From assembly GCF_000699445.3 (NCBI RefSeq), contig NC_067196.1, positions 38,026,616 to 38,090,615 on the forward strand: 64,000 nucleotides of DNA, written 5' to 3'. The position numbers were made by a program, and so were the translations under genes. The stretch comes from Schistosoma haematobium. Taxonomy: Eukaryota > Platyhelminthes > Trematoda > Strigeidida > Schistosomatidae. Position 1 is the stretch's first letter, and every line of letters starts with the position of its first letter. The notes under the pieces are model-generated. The model was not told the origin of the DNA. It searched no databases and saw only the letters and a program-made list of their open reading frames with translations. Of this stretch, positions 34,731 through 47,233 are shown in pieces.

Positions 34731-35082
34731 TATCAGTATGGGGGTTGTGGAGATTGTTAAGTTTTTGGTTGAGATCATGAATTAATTGATGTTAGACCAC
34801 CAGTGGAGCTAATCCGTGTCGGGTAGAGACAGGTATCTACCTCAGTACAATGGAAGTTGGTCGCGCAATTTCGTGGATTGGTTGATGTTAGACACTAACA
34901 CCACTGAATGCCCGCTAAGTGCTCAGGCGCAAAGCCAGTAGGTCCTGGGTTCGGATCCCGCGGGGAGCAGGATCGTGGATGCGCACTGCTGAGGAGTCCC
35001 ATACTAGGACGAAACGGCCATCCAGTGCTTCCAGGTTTCCAACGGTGGTCTAACATCAATTAATTCATTATCTCAACCAAAA
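34731..35082 (+). mobile_element. Family B hammerhead element nested in RTE
   Basis: 352-bp element with a clean 11-bp target duplication. Its left end (34731 to about 34802) is an inverted copy of the family 3' terminus, starting TATCAGTATGGGGG and ending TGATGTTAGACCACC. Then come the 5' module (34810-34870), the tRNA-like region with B-box GGGTTCGGATCCC at 34947-34959, the hammerhead, and a shortened 3' tail. The terminal inverted repeat is about 45 bp where both ends are present. Removing the element and one duplication restores RTE continuity, so it inserted as one unit. Confidence 0.85.
34983..35028 (+). ncRNA. Hammerhead ribozyme, core intact
   Basis: GCACTG/CAGTGC stem I (6 bp), CTGAGGAG at 34989-34996, stem II GTCC/GGAC, CGAAA, AUC cleavage triplet (35022/35023). 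One C-A mismatch in stem III because GUC has become AUC. Confidence 0.8.
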
Positions 35083-36005
35083 ACTTCCTTAGTCCTTTTC
35101 AAATTGTACACCATATTAGTTCCTTCTTTTGGTAAGTCGTGTAAGATTTGAAACTTATTGGTTACAACTATATGGTACTCGCTGAGCTTGTTACCTTGTT
35201 CGTTGGGCTCCTTATCCAAGTGTCTGGTGCTTCATTAGCCTGGCCACTGCGAAGTGGTGATCTGAAGTTGTTTCTATCCATCTACTTTTTCTTACATCTT
35301 CAGTTAGACTTCTGAATGTTTTGTTGATTCAGATGAGATCGACTTGATCTTCTGTAATGTGACTAGCTGAAGCTCAATAAGATTTGTATACGAATTTGTT
35401 GGGGTAGAATAATGTCGCCTATAATCATGTTGTTGAATGCACATGTATTCCTCATTTTTGCTGCTTTATTCCAGTTCATGTCGCCTTGTGATGCGCTCGT
35501 ACACACTGTTGTCCATTCTCGAACTCAGCGTTTAGGTTCTTCATCAAAATGATTCGGTTTTTCTCCAAATAATTTCCTACGATAAACCGCTTTATTGATC
35601 CTGAAACCATGAGTTTCCTTTCCTATGTGCAATTTTCATACTTCTTTAGATATCATTAGTGTAACGCCTTGTGTGTACATGGAGCATTTTCTTTTTTCCT
35701 ATCATAATATTATAACAGTTCTCCTAAAGCTAATCTTTTTGTCCAGATTGTGTTCAATCAGTTTCAAGTATTATAAGTAGATAGAGGTTGCATTTTCCCA
35801 TATCCGCCAGCATCTGAACGATCCTTCTGGTCTTCTTGATTGTCCAAATATTCCATGTTCTCATGTTTATTAATTCCCTAGTTGTCAGAACGGTCGTTTG
35901 TTTCATCACTTTCTAGGAGATTCAACTTTTACCATGAGGCGTCATAGTTTTTCTAATTAATGACCCTTGAACTCACGATTTAAGTAGTTTTAATCGAATA
36001 CTTTG

Positions 36006-37580
36006 ATCAGTAGACTTATCGTTGCTGCTTCTCATCAAACGCGAAAATATAGTATTCAAACTGATTTTAATAGCTGATAAGTTATCAGACTATCAATAGA
36101 ATGAATAGCTTTAAATTAATTCTGGTAATTTAAATTCAAATCATGTATCAATCATATACAATGAATCTGTAGGTATCATTACCAAGGTTAGATTAGATAA
36201 TATCGAATAAACTGAGCATAATATTCGTGTTGTTCCGTTGTAGTATTTAAACTTGGATTAATGTTAATTTGTTTATTTATTCTCTGAAAAAGTGGCTTAC
36301 ACTAAGTCACAAAACGTCAGAAAATCAAATTTTTCTACTCATTGGGATATTACAAATATACTATTTATATATTATGCAATGAAATACGAGTTATTCTTCT
36401 TGAATCATTCGATACAGAGCATTGATCCTTATCCATTTTATAAAAAAATTATAAACATCAAATATAATTACCGAAGATTAACTGAAGCATAAACATGATT
36501 GATGATATTTTCATATCATGTTTAGGAAGGTTAAAGCTGAAAGATTTATGTCAAATTTTTCAGTTTATTCTCTGTTCGAAATTCCTTTCATTGTAACTAG
36601 TATATATTGATCTATGGATATTTGTCTACTACAATATCTCCACGCATTCACATTAATTTATACTTCTATTGTTTTATATCTGCCACATTCTATAATAAAC
36701 ATACATTGCAATCCTAATTTGATAAAAGCGGTTACTTTTAACAAATTCACCCTATGGCCAATTATATCCTTTAGAATTTAAATGACTTTAGACCGAATAT
36801 AATCAAAATTGCCTATAGTGCTAAATATAAAAAGAGTATTTTTATGATGAAACCATTTCATGTGAAATGTATTATAGTTTCTTTTTTCATTAAGCCGGTG
36901 TTTAGCTATGATTATTGTCATCAAGTCAAAACTAATCGTGGAATATTTCATATTTGTCTTTTAGTCTATTTCTTCTTGATAGATACTTTAACTAATTTTA
37001 TTTATTAACTTTTATTGAATCTTAGACATAAGTAAAAAAAAATCATGGTGTGCTAACGCTATCCACGATTTCTCAGTGTATTCTAAGCAAGACTAACAGC
37101 TGATTTTAACTAATTGATTATCAACAGAAATAAATGATGCATCCTCATATAAAATAGGCTACTAGACAAATGGTAAATACTGTAGGCATTTAATCAGTTT
37201 CCATGGTAAGTAAAATATTTATTATATATGGGAAACAATGCAGTTCGTTTTAAAACGTTCAGTTGTTTGCTTAACGAACAAGTAACATATTATTAACAAC
37301 ACACATGTATAAAACAGAAATACTGAAAAGTACAAGCACAAAAACTTGTAAATAAGATTCAGATTTACCAACAAAAGGTTGACAATATTAAACGTGAATA
37401 AACAAAAGAAAATATCGGTATATACATCTATCATTAAATGTGGATTGCTTACAAATAAAATAAAGATTTTCTCTATGCTTAGCTTTCAATCTCCTTTAGT
37501 CGAAATACACGAAATGACATATGCATATATTTTGTCTTGCAAATCACGCAATCTCTGTTAATAATGACAACAAAAATACG
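36006..37580. other. AT-rich, nothing recognised
   Basis: No coding similarity or repeat seen. Confidence 0.5.
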
Positions 37581-38473
37581 GTGCACTCATATTACCTATA
37601 CAATCATCTCAACTGCATTAAGTTAACAACCATTTCCCTACATACAAACAACTTACTTCACGAATCCTAATATATAATCTGATCGTATTTTGTGAAACAA
37701 TGAAGTGTGTAGACCGAATTGCTTATCTTCAAGCCCTCACTAGTCGTCATGGTTTACTGCCTGATAAAGTCATCAATTCAGTTTGAATGCTGTCATTCCT
37801 ATAAAACATAGCATCCACGACATTCACTTGAGTATAGTGTGTAGCAGATTTTGAACAACATCAGTTCACAGTTATGTAAATAGTATTCACATTATTTATT
37901 GATGCTGTCTCGAGTCACGCATCAGTTATGGTATGATGAATTATTAATTAGGAATGTAAATATTGTGTGACGGAGAAAACAACAAGTGAAATAGAAGAAT
38001 GATACTAAATTGAACATTGATTGAAATACGAAATCAAAGAAAAAAGTCAGCATCGGTTGATGATAATGTTTGTAACTTTGTAAATGTCATTTACAATTCA
38101 CTGAGGAGAATTGGACAGATGTCAATATACATATATAATCTCATCAGTAGCAATTTTCCACGACCATCTATCAAATCGAATGCATTACTCTCGTTTCTTG
38201 CAATCAATATGTTGGATTAAATCACGGAGTATAAACTGAATAATATATAGTTGCAATGATCAGTTGCCACAATTTACACTATTGGTGAACTTCATTAAAA
38301 TGAAGATATTTCTTCTTACAGACAGCTTCTGTTTATTGATTGAACCATCAATGTATTCTCGACCTCACCAGTGAAATTTCATAAGGTTAAATTTTGCTTA
38401 CTGTACAACAAATTTAAATAAATGCGCTTTAATTACTGGTTACTTGTTTTAAATACAATTTCCAAATAATTAA
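37581..38473 (+). repeat. 893-bp inverted repeat, left arm
   Basis: Reverse complement of 46341-47233. Both arms are exactly 893 bp, and I found one difference by eye (T/C at 38251). Contains a TATAAAA motif near 37800 and a 67-codon open frame without an ATG or known similarity. No terminal inverted repeats, TG...CA ends or target duplications were found. Class unknown. Confidence 0.9.
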
Positions 38474-38719
38474 GAAGTCATTTACTTTCTCACATTCAAC
38501 TTAAATAATTTTGGCTAATATAAATTCAGAATGTAAACTACCATAAAAATATCAAAGAAAATTTCATCAATCCATTTAACTCATTGGACGAGTAACTATT
38601 ATGTTGGCGAAAATAATATAAAATTCAATAGTAGACATTGATATATAAAACTGTCAAACTTTAAATGTATAGAAAGTAATGTAGATCAAATTTATATTTA
38701 ATATCTTCAATGATATCTT

Positions 38720-38982
38720 CAACTCACTGAAGACAATGGTGTACGGTGGCGCAACTTCGTGGATTGGTTGAAGTTGGACATTAACACCATTGGATGCCGG
38801 CTCAGTGGTCTAGTTGGTTAAGCGCCTGGTGCGAGATTGGTAGGTCCTGGGTTCGAATATCGCGGGGTGCGGGATCGTGGATGCGCATTGCTGAGGAGTC
38901 CCATACTAGGACCGAACGGCCGTCCAGTGCTTCCAGGTTTTCCATGATGGTCTAGCTTCAATTGACTCATGATTTCAATCTG
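38720..38982 (+). mobile_element. Hammerhead SINE (family B), near full length
   Basis: 5' module (CACTGAAGACAATGGTG), head at 38760, A-box GCCGGCTCAGTGGTCTAGTT at 38797-38816, B-box GGGTTCGAATATC at about 38849-38861, ribozyme at 38886-38931 and 3' tail. The best-preserved tRNA-like promoter in the window. The ribozyme has CTGAGGAG and a complete stem III but reads CCGAA where CGAAA is required, so it is probably dead. 5' inverted terminus not present. Confidence 0.85.
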
Positions 38983-41076
38983 TGATAATTTAATTGTTAG
39001 TAAATAATACAATACTGAAATACTGTTTAGTACCTCATCTATTTACTATTAAATGTTATTATCATTTAGTCAGAAAAGTTATATAAACGGGCAACTTTTT
39101 CATAGATACTACAGTTTATAGAATTTACTATTCAGGAATTATGTTTAGATGAACAAAAAAGGTATTTATCAACAAATTATACTTTGCAAATTTCTATTCA
39201 ATTTTCTCGATTAGTTTGCAACACACTGGTGAATATTCAGTTTGTTTGTTTTAATTTGTGAATTTGAATATGTGAAAAGAAAGTACGTAGATAAATAAAT
39301 TATTCAAATGAAGATTATTGCTCATCCATCCATCTATCTATTATTATTATTCATTAAAAAAAAGAAAATAAATGAAAAACGTAATGAACTTTTACAAGAT
39401 ACCGATTCACCATTTACTAATAAACAGACAATGAATATGGTCTCAAGTGAAAGTCATTCTATATGTATGCTTACGTTATTGTATATATTCATGCGGATAC
39501 TGAAATGCTATTACCTCATGTTAGTGAAAGTAAATGTAGAAAGTAGTGTATGGCGTTATGTGTAAGATATGTGTGTTTATACATGATCAATTGTATTGAC
39601 AACAAATTCGAAGTTACAAATTAAAGACTTGGATAAAATTGATGGATGGATTGATGAATGAGTGGAATATCTTGATTCAATGACGCAGTGGGCAAATGAA
39701 TGGATTGGTATTAGTTTGGAAGCATCTACAGAAGTGTTAAGAGTATTATCTAGACAGAAATATTACACAGAACTATTACTATATTGTTGACATACCTGAC
39801 CTACTGATAGTTTAATTCGGTTGTCAAAAATAGTGTTTGTCAGAATACTAAAAGTTTAACTAGGTCTTAGAGTAATGAAACTATGTGATAAATCGTGGTT
39901 GATTATTGGTGAACACTAGAAACGTTTCGTCTTTGTAGTACGAACTTCTCCAACTATGCATTTTCATGTTGTATGAAATTCAGTTTCATTTGGTATGATT
40001 TAATGTCTAGTCACCAGATTTAATTTCAGTAAACTGTAACTTTGAATTCAGTCACGTTGATATGTAAATCAGTGATGATCAGTTATCGTCAGTAGTCACT
40101 CTTCATCACTATAAGCCGATTTACAATTCGGACAAGTGTTACTGCCTAAAAGATCAAAGATCACCTTTAGGAAGTATTGGTTATCATTACAAATGCAAAG
40201 TTCACCATTATGTTATGTCATTTATATTATTAGCAAGAATACAGATTTGATGAATATTATTGGGTCAGCATTAGTGACTAGACAAAATTGTGTTGTGCAC
40301 TAATCATTTGAATAGCATAAATAACAACTCAATATATCCACAAAAACCCTGAAGAAAACGTATAACTTAAATGATAAACACTACTATAGCTATGAAGAAA
40401 AACATTTTGTTACGTACGAAGCTCATAGAATATTCATTGTATGTTTATTTCATTTATCAGATACAAAAAGGAGTGTTTGATCTGTTTGTCTTTCAATTTA
40501 AAAAAATGAAATCATGTTTGAGTAGATGCTAGAAAAGGCAGTGGAGCGATGTTTGATGGGTTTTATTTTACTAGAAATATGACTGTTTACTACTTATCAA
40601 CATTTCATAATATATCTAGTTAAATGTCATAATTATGTTTGAAATATATAAAACATATATTCATTCACTCGTAAAACAATGTAAATCATTCAAATAACCA
40701 GATACAAATTAGTGTGAGCTCAAATATGTAAGAATATAACGTGTAGATATATATGAAATGTTCACTCACAAATGTAGTTAGTTCTACTTTTAAGGATATT
40801 CAACTATTTCTGTAGTTAGATAAAAGGCTATCAACTATTTAACTCGGTCGATGGAAAGAAAATTATGTTAAGGACCTTTAAAAGGTAATGTATAATATTC
40901 ATCTTTAACACATTTTTTATTCAGAATTATGCCTACTGACTATGTTATATACTCATATGATATGCTTTTGTTGATATTAGATTTATCGTTTGCCTATGTC
41001 TGAATGTTTCTAATAAACGGTGAAAGTTAGGAAGAATTTTCTATTTGAACCTAGAACTTATGAGCAATTCATTTTT
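38983..41076. other. AT-rich, nothing recognised
   Basis: No coding similarity or repeat seen. Confidence 0.5.
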
Positions 41077-41119
41077 TCAATAGTTGAATTCATCAGTCAA
41101 TTGAAGTTAGACCACCATA
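41077..41119 (-). mobile_element. SINE terminal relic (family B)
   Basis: About 43 bp of the inverted 3' end (GTTGAATTCATCAGTCAATT, then AGACCACCATAG). Confidence 0.6.
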
Positions 41120-43244
41120 GACATGCAGGTACTTTTATTAAATAAATTGTATTCTACTGAACACAATGTAAACAAGTGATCGATTAATAAAGATTGATAA
41201 AGCTTTAGTTCATTGCCATAGTAACTACAGTTTAACTAGTAAAGTGATGTACATAAAGTTAATGTCCCTAAGCATTATGAGGTAACAGATATCAATGAAA
41301 GCTATTTTACTTAAAATGTCCCAAAACTTATACATTATTAAGTAAACAAGTAACATTCTATCTAATTTCCAAATTTTTGATGATTAGAATCCATGTGACT
41401 CATTTGGTTTTCATTTGTTTCTGAGATTAATTCAGTATAGGATGAGAAGAAAGTCGAAGAAAATGGGCGGTTCTCCTATAAAAATTGGATAAAGTTAATA
41501 TTTTAAAAAGTAGCGCATCTAAATTAATAGATGTTTCGACTAAACACTTCAATGAGAAGCTACCAAGGAATTTGACTGAACGAATAACTCTGATCACGTT
41601 TTTACATTAGTGTGGAAACAATTCACGAAAAACTATAGTAATCTGTTTTTTCCTAACTAAAAGAGTCGATAAACACTTAAATCCAAAAGTTCAATTACAT
41701 TACTATTAACTTTAATTTCTATATGTCAATGTTCATAAATGAACATGACCACTATTTTATAGTATAGAGTTTTCTCAGATTAATTAACTGAATATTAACT
41801 ATGATTGGAAAATGATCTTATTTCGGATAGTAGTTAGAAGTGAAATAAAGGTATGTATATCTGGAAAATGATTAATTGTAAACAGAATGGGTTACTTGGG
41901 TTGCATAGCTAACATCTTTCAAACCGAAGCATGATTGACAAAAATTATATTCGGAATTCCGTTATTCCCACATTATTAAAATGTCAAGATGTAAAATAAA
42001 CACTTGTCACTCAACGTCTAATTCTATTGATTATAAAACAGTCTTTACATTGTAAAAATACCTATATGTCAACTTACTTCTTAGAATAACGCTGGATTTT
42101 TTTGTCCGGAGAGAGTAACTACTTAGTAAATAATTTAAAAATACTATTGCTTATTCATTGTGAAGTAAAAAAATGCCATGAACTATTCTCGCTGGATTGT
42201 TTAGTCGTAACTTCGCGGACTGTGAAGCTGTCTGGAACAGTTTTGAATCCTATGTTGAGTATCAGTTACTTCAAGAATGTAGGTATGCTTTACTAACAAA
42301 CACCAATTATCACTGAACCAAGGTTCAAAGTTTCTCAACAAATACTTCCAACAACCTAACAGTTTAAAAATACGTTTCATTACGGAATGACATCCATCAT
42401 ATGGAGAACTATTAAAAACTACGAAAAAATACGCGGCTAGTTCATCGCATTAAATGAATCTTCAGTAGTGTGCATCCTTTTACTACTATTTACTACTATA
42501 TTAAGTTCGACAGTCTAAATTCTTTCATTCAGAATATGATAATAAAAAAATAAATCCAAATTATATGGGATTTCTCCACAAAAATTCATTTTACTTCATT
42601 AATACATATTTCTTCTTGAATTATTTATGAGTACCTTTCCAAATTAATGAATTATTTAACCTCGCAATTAGAATCGCTTTCTTAAAAAAAAAAACTATAA
42701 ACATATTTGGTTAGTGATTATGCTTTTTTTTCTAAAGCAGGTGACTCTTCTACTTTAAATGTCTTACTAAATTTTACTCGTAAAAAACAGTTTTTTCAAT
42801 CATATTGCATATATCTTGTAATCTATTCACTTAGTCAATATCGTGATTCCCTTTGCTTCTGTACATATGTATCTACACCTAATTATACACAAAAATGATG
42901 GGCAGAGGTATGAATGAATAAATGAAAAATATATAACATATGAGGATGTGACATAGAAGTTAATTTAATCCAGTGAATTTATAACAAATTTTAAGTCTGA
43001 AGAAAATGTGACATTTATTTGTTACGTATTCACAATAACCTTTAATTTGTCATTAAAAAACAGACGAAACTTATTTATTTAGCTATAACACTTGTAACTT
43101 GAGTTATTTCATATCTTAATAAAATGAAATATCGTTATCATACAAAGTTCTTGTGTATAGTTCATCATGGACAAGTTTTAGCTAAAAGCTTTTTTTGGAA
43201 ACAAGGAATAAAAAACGAATAATGGTCTCGGATTACCGTGAACT
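41120..43244. other. AT-rich, nothing recognised
   Basis: No coding similarity or repeat seen. Confidence 0.5.
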
Positions 43245-43445
43245 GACTGAAATTTGAGGTGTAGACCTCTGGTTGCTAATTCAGTGGTTTAAAGGTTCAA
43301 TACCCTCAATGAGATCTAAAGACCGTGGAACTGATAATTGTTGAGGCAATCGTTTGATCCTCCTGAGTCGTAAGATAAGATAAAACTCCAGCCGAAAATT
43401 CCTGGTTAGTATTGGTTGCCTAGCTAAAATCAGTTGTTAATTTAA
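43245..43445 (+). mobile_element. Possible divergent tRNA-like SINE
   Basis: Order of landmarks mimics family B: A-box-like GGTTGCTAATTCAGTGGTTT, B-box-like AGGTTCAATACC, a GACCGTGGA block, then CCAGCCGAAAATTCCTGG and a TTGCCTAGCTAAAATCAGTT tail. The ribozyme core is not recognisable. Could be an old relative. Confidence 0.35.
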
Positions 43446-43989
43446 GATATTAAATAAGTATGCAGCAAAAAAGCCTTAAGCTGAGATCACTAATTGGATA
43501 TTGATTGAATAAATATTTAAAAATGAAGAATATTTGGGCGAACAATTGTTTTCAATAACTTCATCATCAGGCTCTACAGTCCATTATTATGATAGTTTAC
43601 AAAAGCCAAAAATAAGGCATGTATTAGTGAATTTGACAATGTTATGTGTTAAAAATGGTGAACGTTTGCATCTGTCACGATATATATACTTCAAAATTGT
43701 ATTATTTGACAAATTAGAAAGGTCATTCAATAAAGGTCAGGATGATTTAGAGTAAAGTGTCCAGTCACAATAAGTAGAATAATATTATAGCAAAGTTGAA
43801 AATACAAAAAACTTTTTGTGTGAATAAAATGCATGGTAGGAGAATTTCATCTTGTCAATTGAGATTATAATAATAAGATTGTTGTGTGAATATAATATGT
43901 AATAAGGAGGGTGTTATCAAGGTAATTAAGATCAACGAATTGGGAATGATGAATGTGAAGATTAAGATAGAGGTAATCAAAAAAAGGGT
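43446..43989. other. AT-rich, nothing recognised
   Basis: A 73-codon open frame at 43534-43755 shows no recognisable similarity. Confidence 0.4.
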
Positions 43990-45189
43990 TTTTATAAAAA
44001 GACTTTTATAATATTGAGTTTAGGTATCCAGTGGTTCAGTCGTGGGTCAAGGTAAACATAGAGGCTGGATACATCTTTTCTGGATACATAAATTTGGTTT
44101 TCTGGAGTTAATCCAGATGGCTTCGGCTATGTAGAGCAATCGTAATCTAGGTCCTTGAGGTAGATATTTTGGAACTTGATATAAGACAGAGAAAGCTTAC
44201 TCTATTTTGATATGATGTTCACTATCTACCAAGTGAAAAAGAAAAGTGCTGTTAGTCGATTTAGTAACTCTTTTTCCCAACCATGCGGGTGCATGTTCAC
44301 GAACACGCAAGGATAAAGCCCTCTGAGTACGGCCTATGTAACTAGCTCCACAGGAGCAGTTGAATTGATATACACACATGAAGGAGCCCATCTTCGGTGA
44401 CCTATCCTTGATTAGTTGTGTGAGTACTGGTTTAGTTGAGAAAATTATGTGTAACTTGACGGCATGAAACGTCCTTTCGACAGATCTTTTGAGTCGACGT
44501 GTTAAAATATCACCCGCTATGTCCCCCTTTAAAGTCTATTCTCAGATATAAGGTCTTTTAACTGACTGTATCACAATTTCCTTTTTTTCAGTACTTTCTA
44601 CGAGGTACTTTTTGACGAAATTATCTGGATAGCCATTATTTCGTAATGTGTTGCTTAGCATATCTATTTCGCCATCCACACTGTCTTCAGAACATAGTAA
44701 CTTGATTCTGTGGTTGAGACATTTAACCGAATTTATTTTATATTGAGGAGGTGTGAACCTTTGGAAATAGGTATACTTACCCGTCCAAGTACTCTTTCTA
44801 AGTATATTTCTCCTTATGGAACCGTCTATCCTTCTAGAAAGTAGAACATCCAGAAAAGCTATACTATTGTCTTTCTCCTCCTTGCTGGTGAATTTAATGA
44901 CTGGGTGGACGTTACTGAAACAGTCCAACAACTCTTGTTTGTCGATATTTTCGTCACATATGATTAGTATGTCATCTATGTATCGACAGTAATAATCAAG
45001 CTTACTTAGGATGTCTTTAAACGGTCCATTTTCTAGTTTGGCCAGAAAAATAACAAGGATTGAGCCTAGAGGTGATCCCATTGCTACCTCATCTACTTGT
45101 CCGAAAAATTCATTGAGCAAATATGCAAATAAAAGAATTATCAGAATTTGAGTCTTCTGGAATATAGATAATAGGTTATTGGATCTATG
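43990..45189 (-). pseudogene. Penelope-like retroelement (RT + GIY-YIG), truncated
   Basis: Minus strand. The RT part (45183-44542, no upstream ATG) contains QVDEVAMGSPLGSILV and DYYCRYIDDILIICD, with the catalytic YxDD intact, then HPVIKFTSKEEKDNSIAFLD, matching Penelope-type RT motifs. The N-terminal fingers motifs are missing. After a frameshift near 44525 it continues to FMCVYQFNCSCGASYIGRTQ and RALSLRVREH (44391-44290), the GIY-YIG-type endonuclease domain. The ORF tail near 44110 reads AEAIWINSRKPNLCIQK. Such elements reverse-transcribe their RNA and nick target DNA with the GIY-YIG enzyme. Frameshifts and the missing N-terminus make this copy inactive. Confidence 0.85.
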
Positions 45190-45605
45190 TTAATCCTTGC
45201 AGCTGGTTTTCCTGTGAAGATCCAGCTTCTGCTTGAAAGTATTCACTGATAGAGCTGATGCCACTTGTTCAGATAGAGCGTTCTAGTGATTGGGCATTCA
45301 ATGAGAAAAACGGAATCATACTCTGAGTTTATTTGATCTTGGTTTTCGAGACATCTTGCCGCGTCCTCGGAGATGTTTAATTCCGGAGGGAGCAATAAGA
45401 CAAAATAGATTAACACCCAAATCACTATTTAAGTTACATAATACCAATATAAGGTCATTTAGCGTTCTACAACTAGATGAGGTGAAAAGGTTCAGGCGTT
45501 TTAAGCGATCATCTTAGAAGAGTTTGGAAAGACCCATCACTAACTTAGTTCCTATACGTTAAGCACTCTTGAGTAGGATAATATCCTTAGTAATAAATAG
45601 ACTTG
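45190..45605 (-). pseudogene. CR1/jockey-like LINE ORF2 C-terminal tail
   Basis: Immediately upstream of the Penelope RT in the same orientation. Reads KLVMGLSKLF then DRLKRLNLFTSSSCRTLNDL, a block with KHLRGRGKMSRKPRSNKLRV, and NALSEQVASALSVNTFKQKL before a stop at 45190. This follows the conserved order of non-LTR retrotransposon tails (RLxxLNLF, LRGH, FFS-RV-WNxLP, SVNxFKxxLD). Contains in-frame stops, including one at the expected tryptophan. Its exact clade is uncertain. Confidence 0.65.
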
Positions 45606-46340
45606 CTGCTTCGATACAATATTCTTGGTGACGTACTCAATGTTGGTGACATCACGGAGATGTATAAAGACAATAATGGTTCAATATGTGTCGGTTTCGC
45701 GACACGTTATATGAGGGCTCATTGAATAATAGTTGATAGCAGACTGTCGTCCAGAGATGAAACAACAATCAACATTACTCTTCGTACAGATATGACTTAG
45801 ATAAAAACCATTAGCAAGATAATGTGGACTATGATATGTTGTTTCTATCGTTACCAGACCATATCTAGATTTCATTGTACAACTAGCTAACTCATATGTA
45901 CCATTATTGTTTGCCTCTGGTGTACTAGATTGTGCGCTCGATTGATCTTTTACATATAACATTATGACTCCTTCCTTGAGATTTATAACTCTGTCAGTTA
46001 TAATACGGATTTATCCTGCAATGATTAGACAACAGTCTAGATCTACGATGACCCATGCTTTTATGACAATAATTATACCGGGGCATCATGCGTCCATGAT
46101 TATCCTATGTTTGAACATTTTTTGTGTAGCACACACTTAAGGTGTTTTAAATAGCGAGCTTTTCAATCGCTGAAATTATTTCAAATAAAATATTTATACA
46201 TAATATCTTCGATATATTTGGTGCCCGATATCTGTCACACTTTCATTTCAGATCTTGATAAATCATTAACATCAATATGCTTTTGAAAAGTAGTTTGTGA
46301 AATCAAACCAAAGATAAAAATAATGTTTTAAAATTTATTT
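45606..46340. other. Unrecognised sequence with a 93-codon frame
   Basis: A minus-strand open frame at 45681-45962 (starts MLYVKDQSSAQSSTPEANNN) has no similarity I recognise. It may be more retroelement debris. Confidence 0.4.
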
Positions 46341-47233
46341 TTAATTATTTGGAAATTGTATTTAAAACAAGTAACCAGTAATTAAAGCGCATTTATTTAA
46401 ATTTGTTGTACAGTAAGCAAAATTTAACCTTATGAAATTTCACTGGTGAGGTCGAGAATACATTGATGGTTCAATCAATAAACAGAAGCTGTCTGTAAGA
46501 AGAAATATCTTCATTTTAATGAAGTTCACCAATAGTGTAAATTGTGGCAACTGATCATTGCGACTATATATTATTCAGTTTATACTCCGTGATTTAATCC
46601 AACATATTGATTGCAAGAAACGAGAGTAATGCATTCGATTTGATAGATGGTCGTGGAAAATTGCTACTGATGAGATTATATATGTATATTGACATCTGTC
46701 CAATTCTCCTCAGTGAATTGTAAATGACATTTACAAAGTTACAAACATTATCATCAACCGATGCTGACTTTTTTCTTTGATTTCGTATTTCAATCAATGT
46801 TCAATTTAGTATCATTCTTCTATTTCACTTGTTGTTTTCTCCGTCACACAATATTTACATTCCTAATTAATAATTCATCATACCATAACTGATGCGTGAC
46901 TCGAGACAGCATCAATAAATAATGTGAATACTATTTACATAACTGTGAACTGATGTTGTTCAAAATCTGCTACACACTATACTCAAGTGAATGTCGTGGA
47001 TGCTATGTTTTATAGGAATGACAGCATTCAAACTGAATTGATGACTTTATCAGGCAGTAAACCATGACGACTAGTGAGGGCTTGAAGATAAGCAATTCGG
47101 TCTACACACTTCATTGTTTCACAAAATACGATCAGATTATATATTAGGATTCGTGAAGTAAGTTGTTTGTATGTAGGGAAATGGTTGTTAACTTAATGCA
47201 GTTGAGATGATTGTATAGGTAATATGAGTGCAC
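46341..47233 (-). repeat. 893-bp inverted repeat, right arm
   Basis: Partner of 37581-38473, same length, about 99.9% identical by eye. The arms are 7,867 bp apart. Confidence 0.9.

Larger units (their letters stand above)
34465..36005 (-). pseudogene. RTE LINE 5' half, interrupted by a SINE
   Basis: Minus-strand leader plus N-terminal ORF of the second RTE subfamily. From about 35875 downward it encodes MRTWNIWTIKKTRRI, TQGVTLMISKEV, GKETHGFRINKAVYRRK and the endonuclease segment NTCAFNNMIIGDI. At 35100-35160 it reads KFQILHDLPKEGTNMV, then is interrupted by the hammerhead element at 34731-35082. It resumes at 34719 with the segment homologous to EVLGLKKHHHKEW, and KYVEVLVTTAT near 34500. 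Frameshifts and stops are frequent. It covers the endonuclease and linker; the RT domain is absent. Confidence 0.75.

Noticed and set aside
38101..38120. CTGAGGAG at 38101 as another hammerhead
   Set aside because: No GAAA strand, stem II partner or tRNA-like context follows; chance match inside the 893-bp repeat.
37581..38473. Solo LTR
   Set aside because: No TG...CA ends and no target duplication found, so the LTR label is not supported although not excluded.
43534..43755. 73-codon frame upstream of the Penelope element
   Set aside because: Somewhat protein-like composition but on the opposite strand and without any similarity I recognise.
45681..45962. 93-codon frame as a gene
   Set aside because: No recognisable similarity and located between retroelement debris and the inverted repeat; left as unrecognised.
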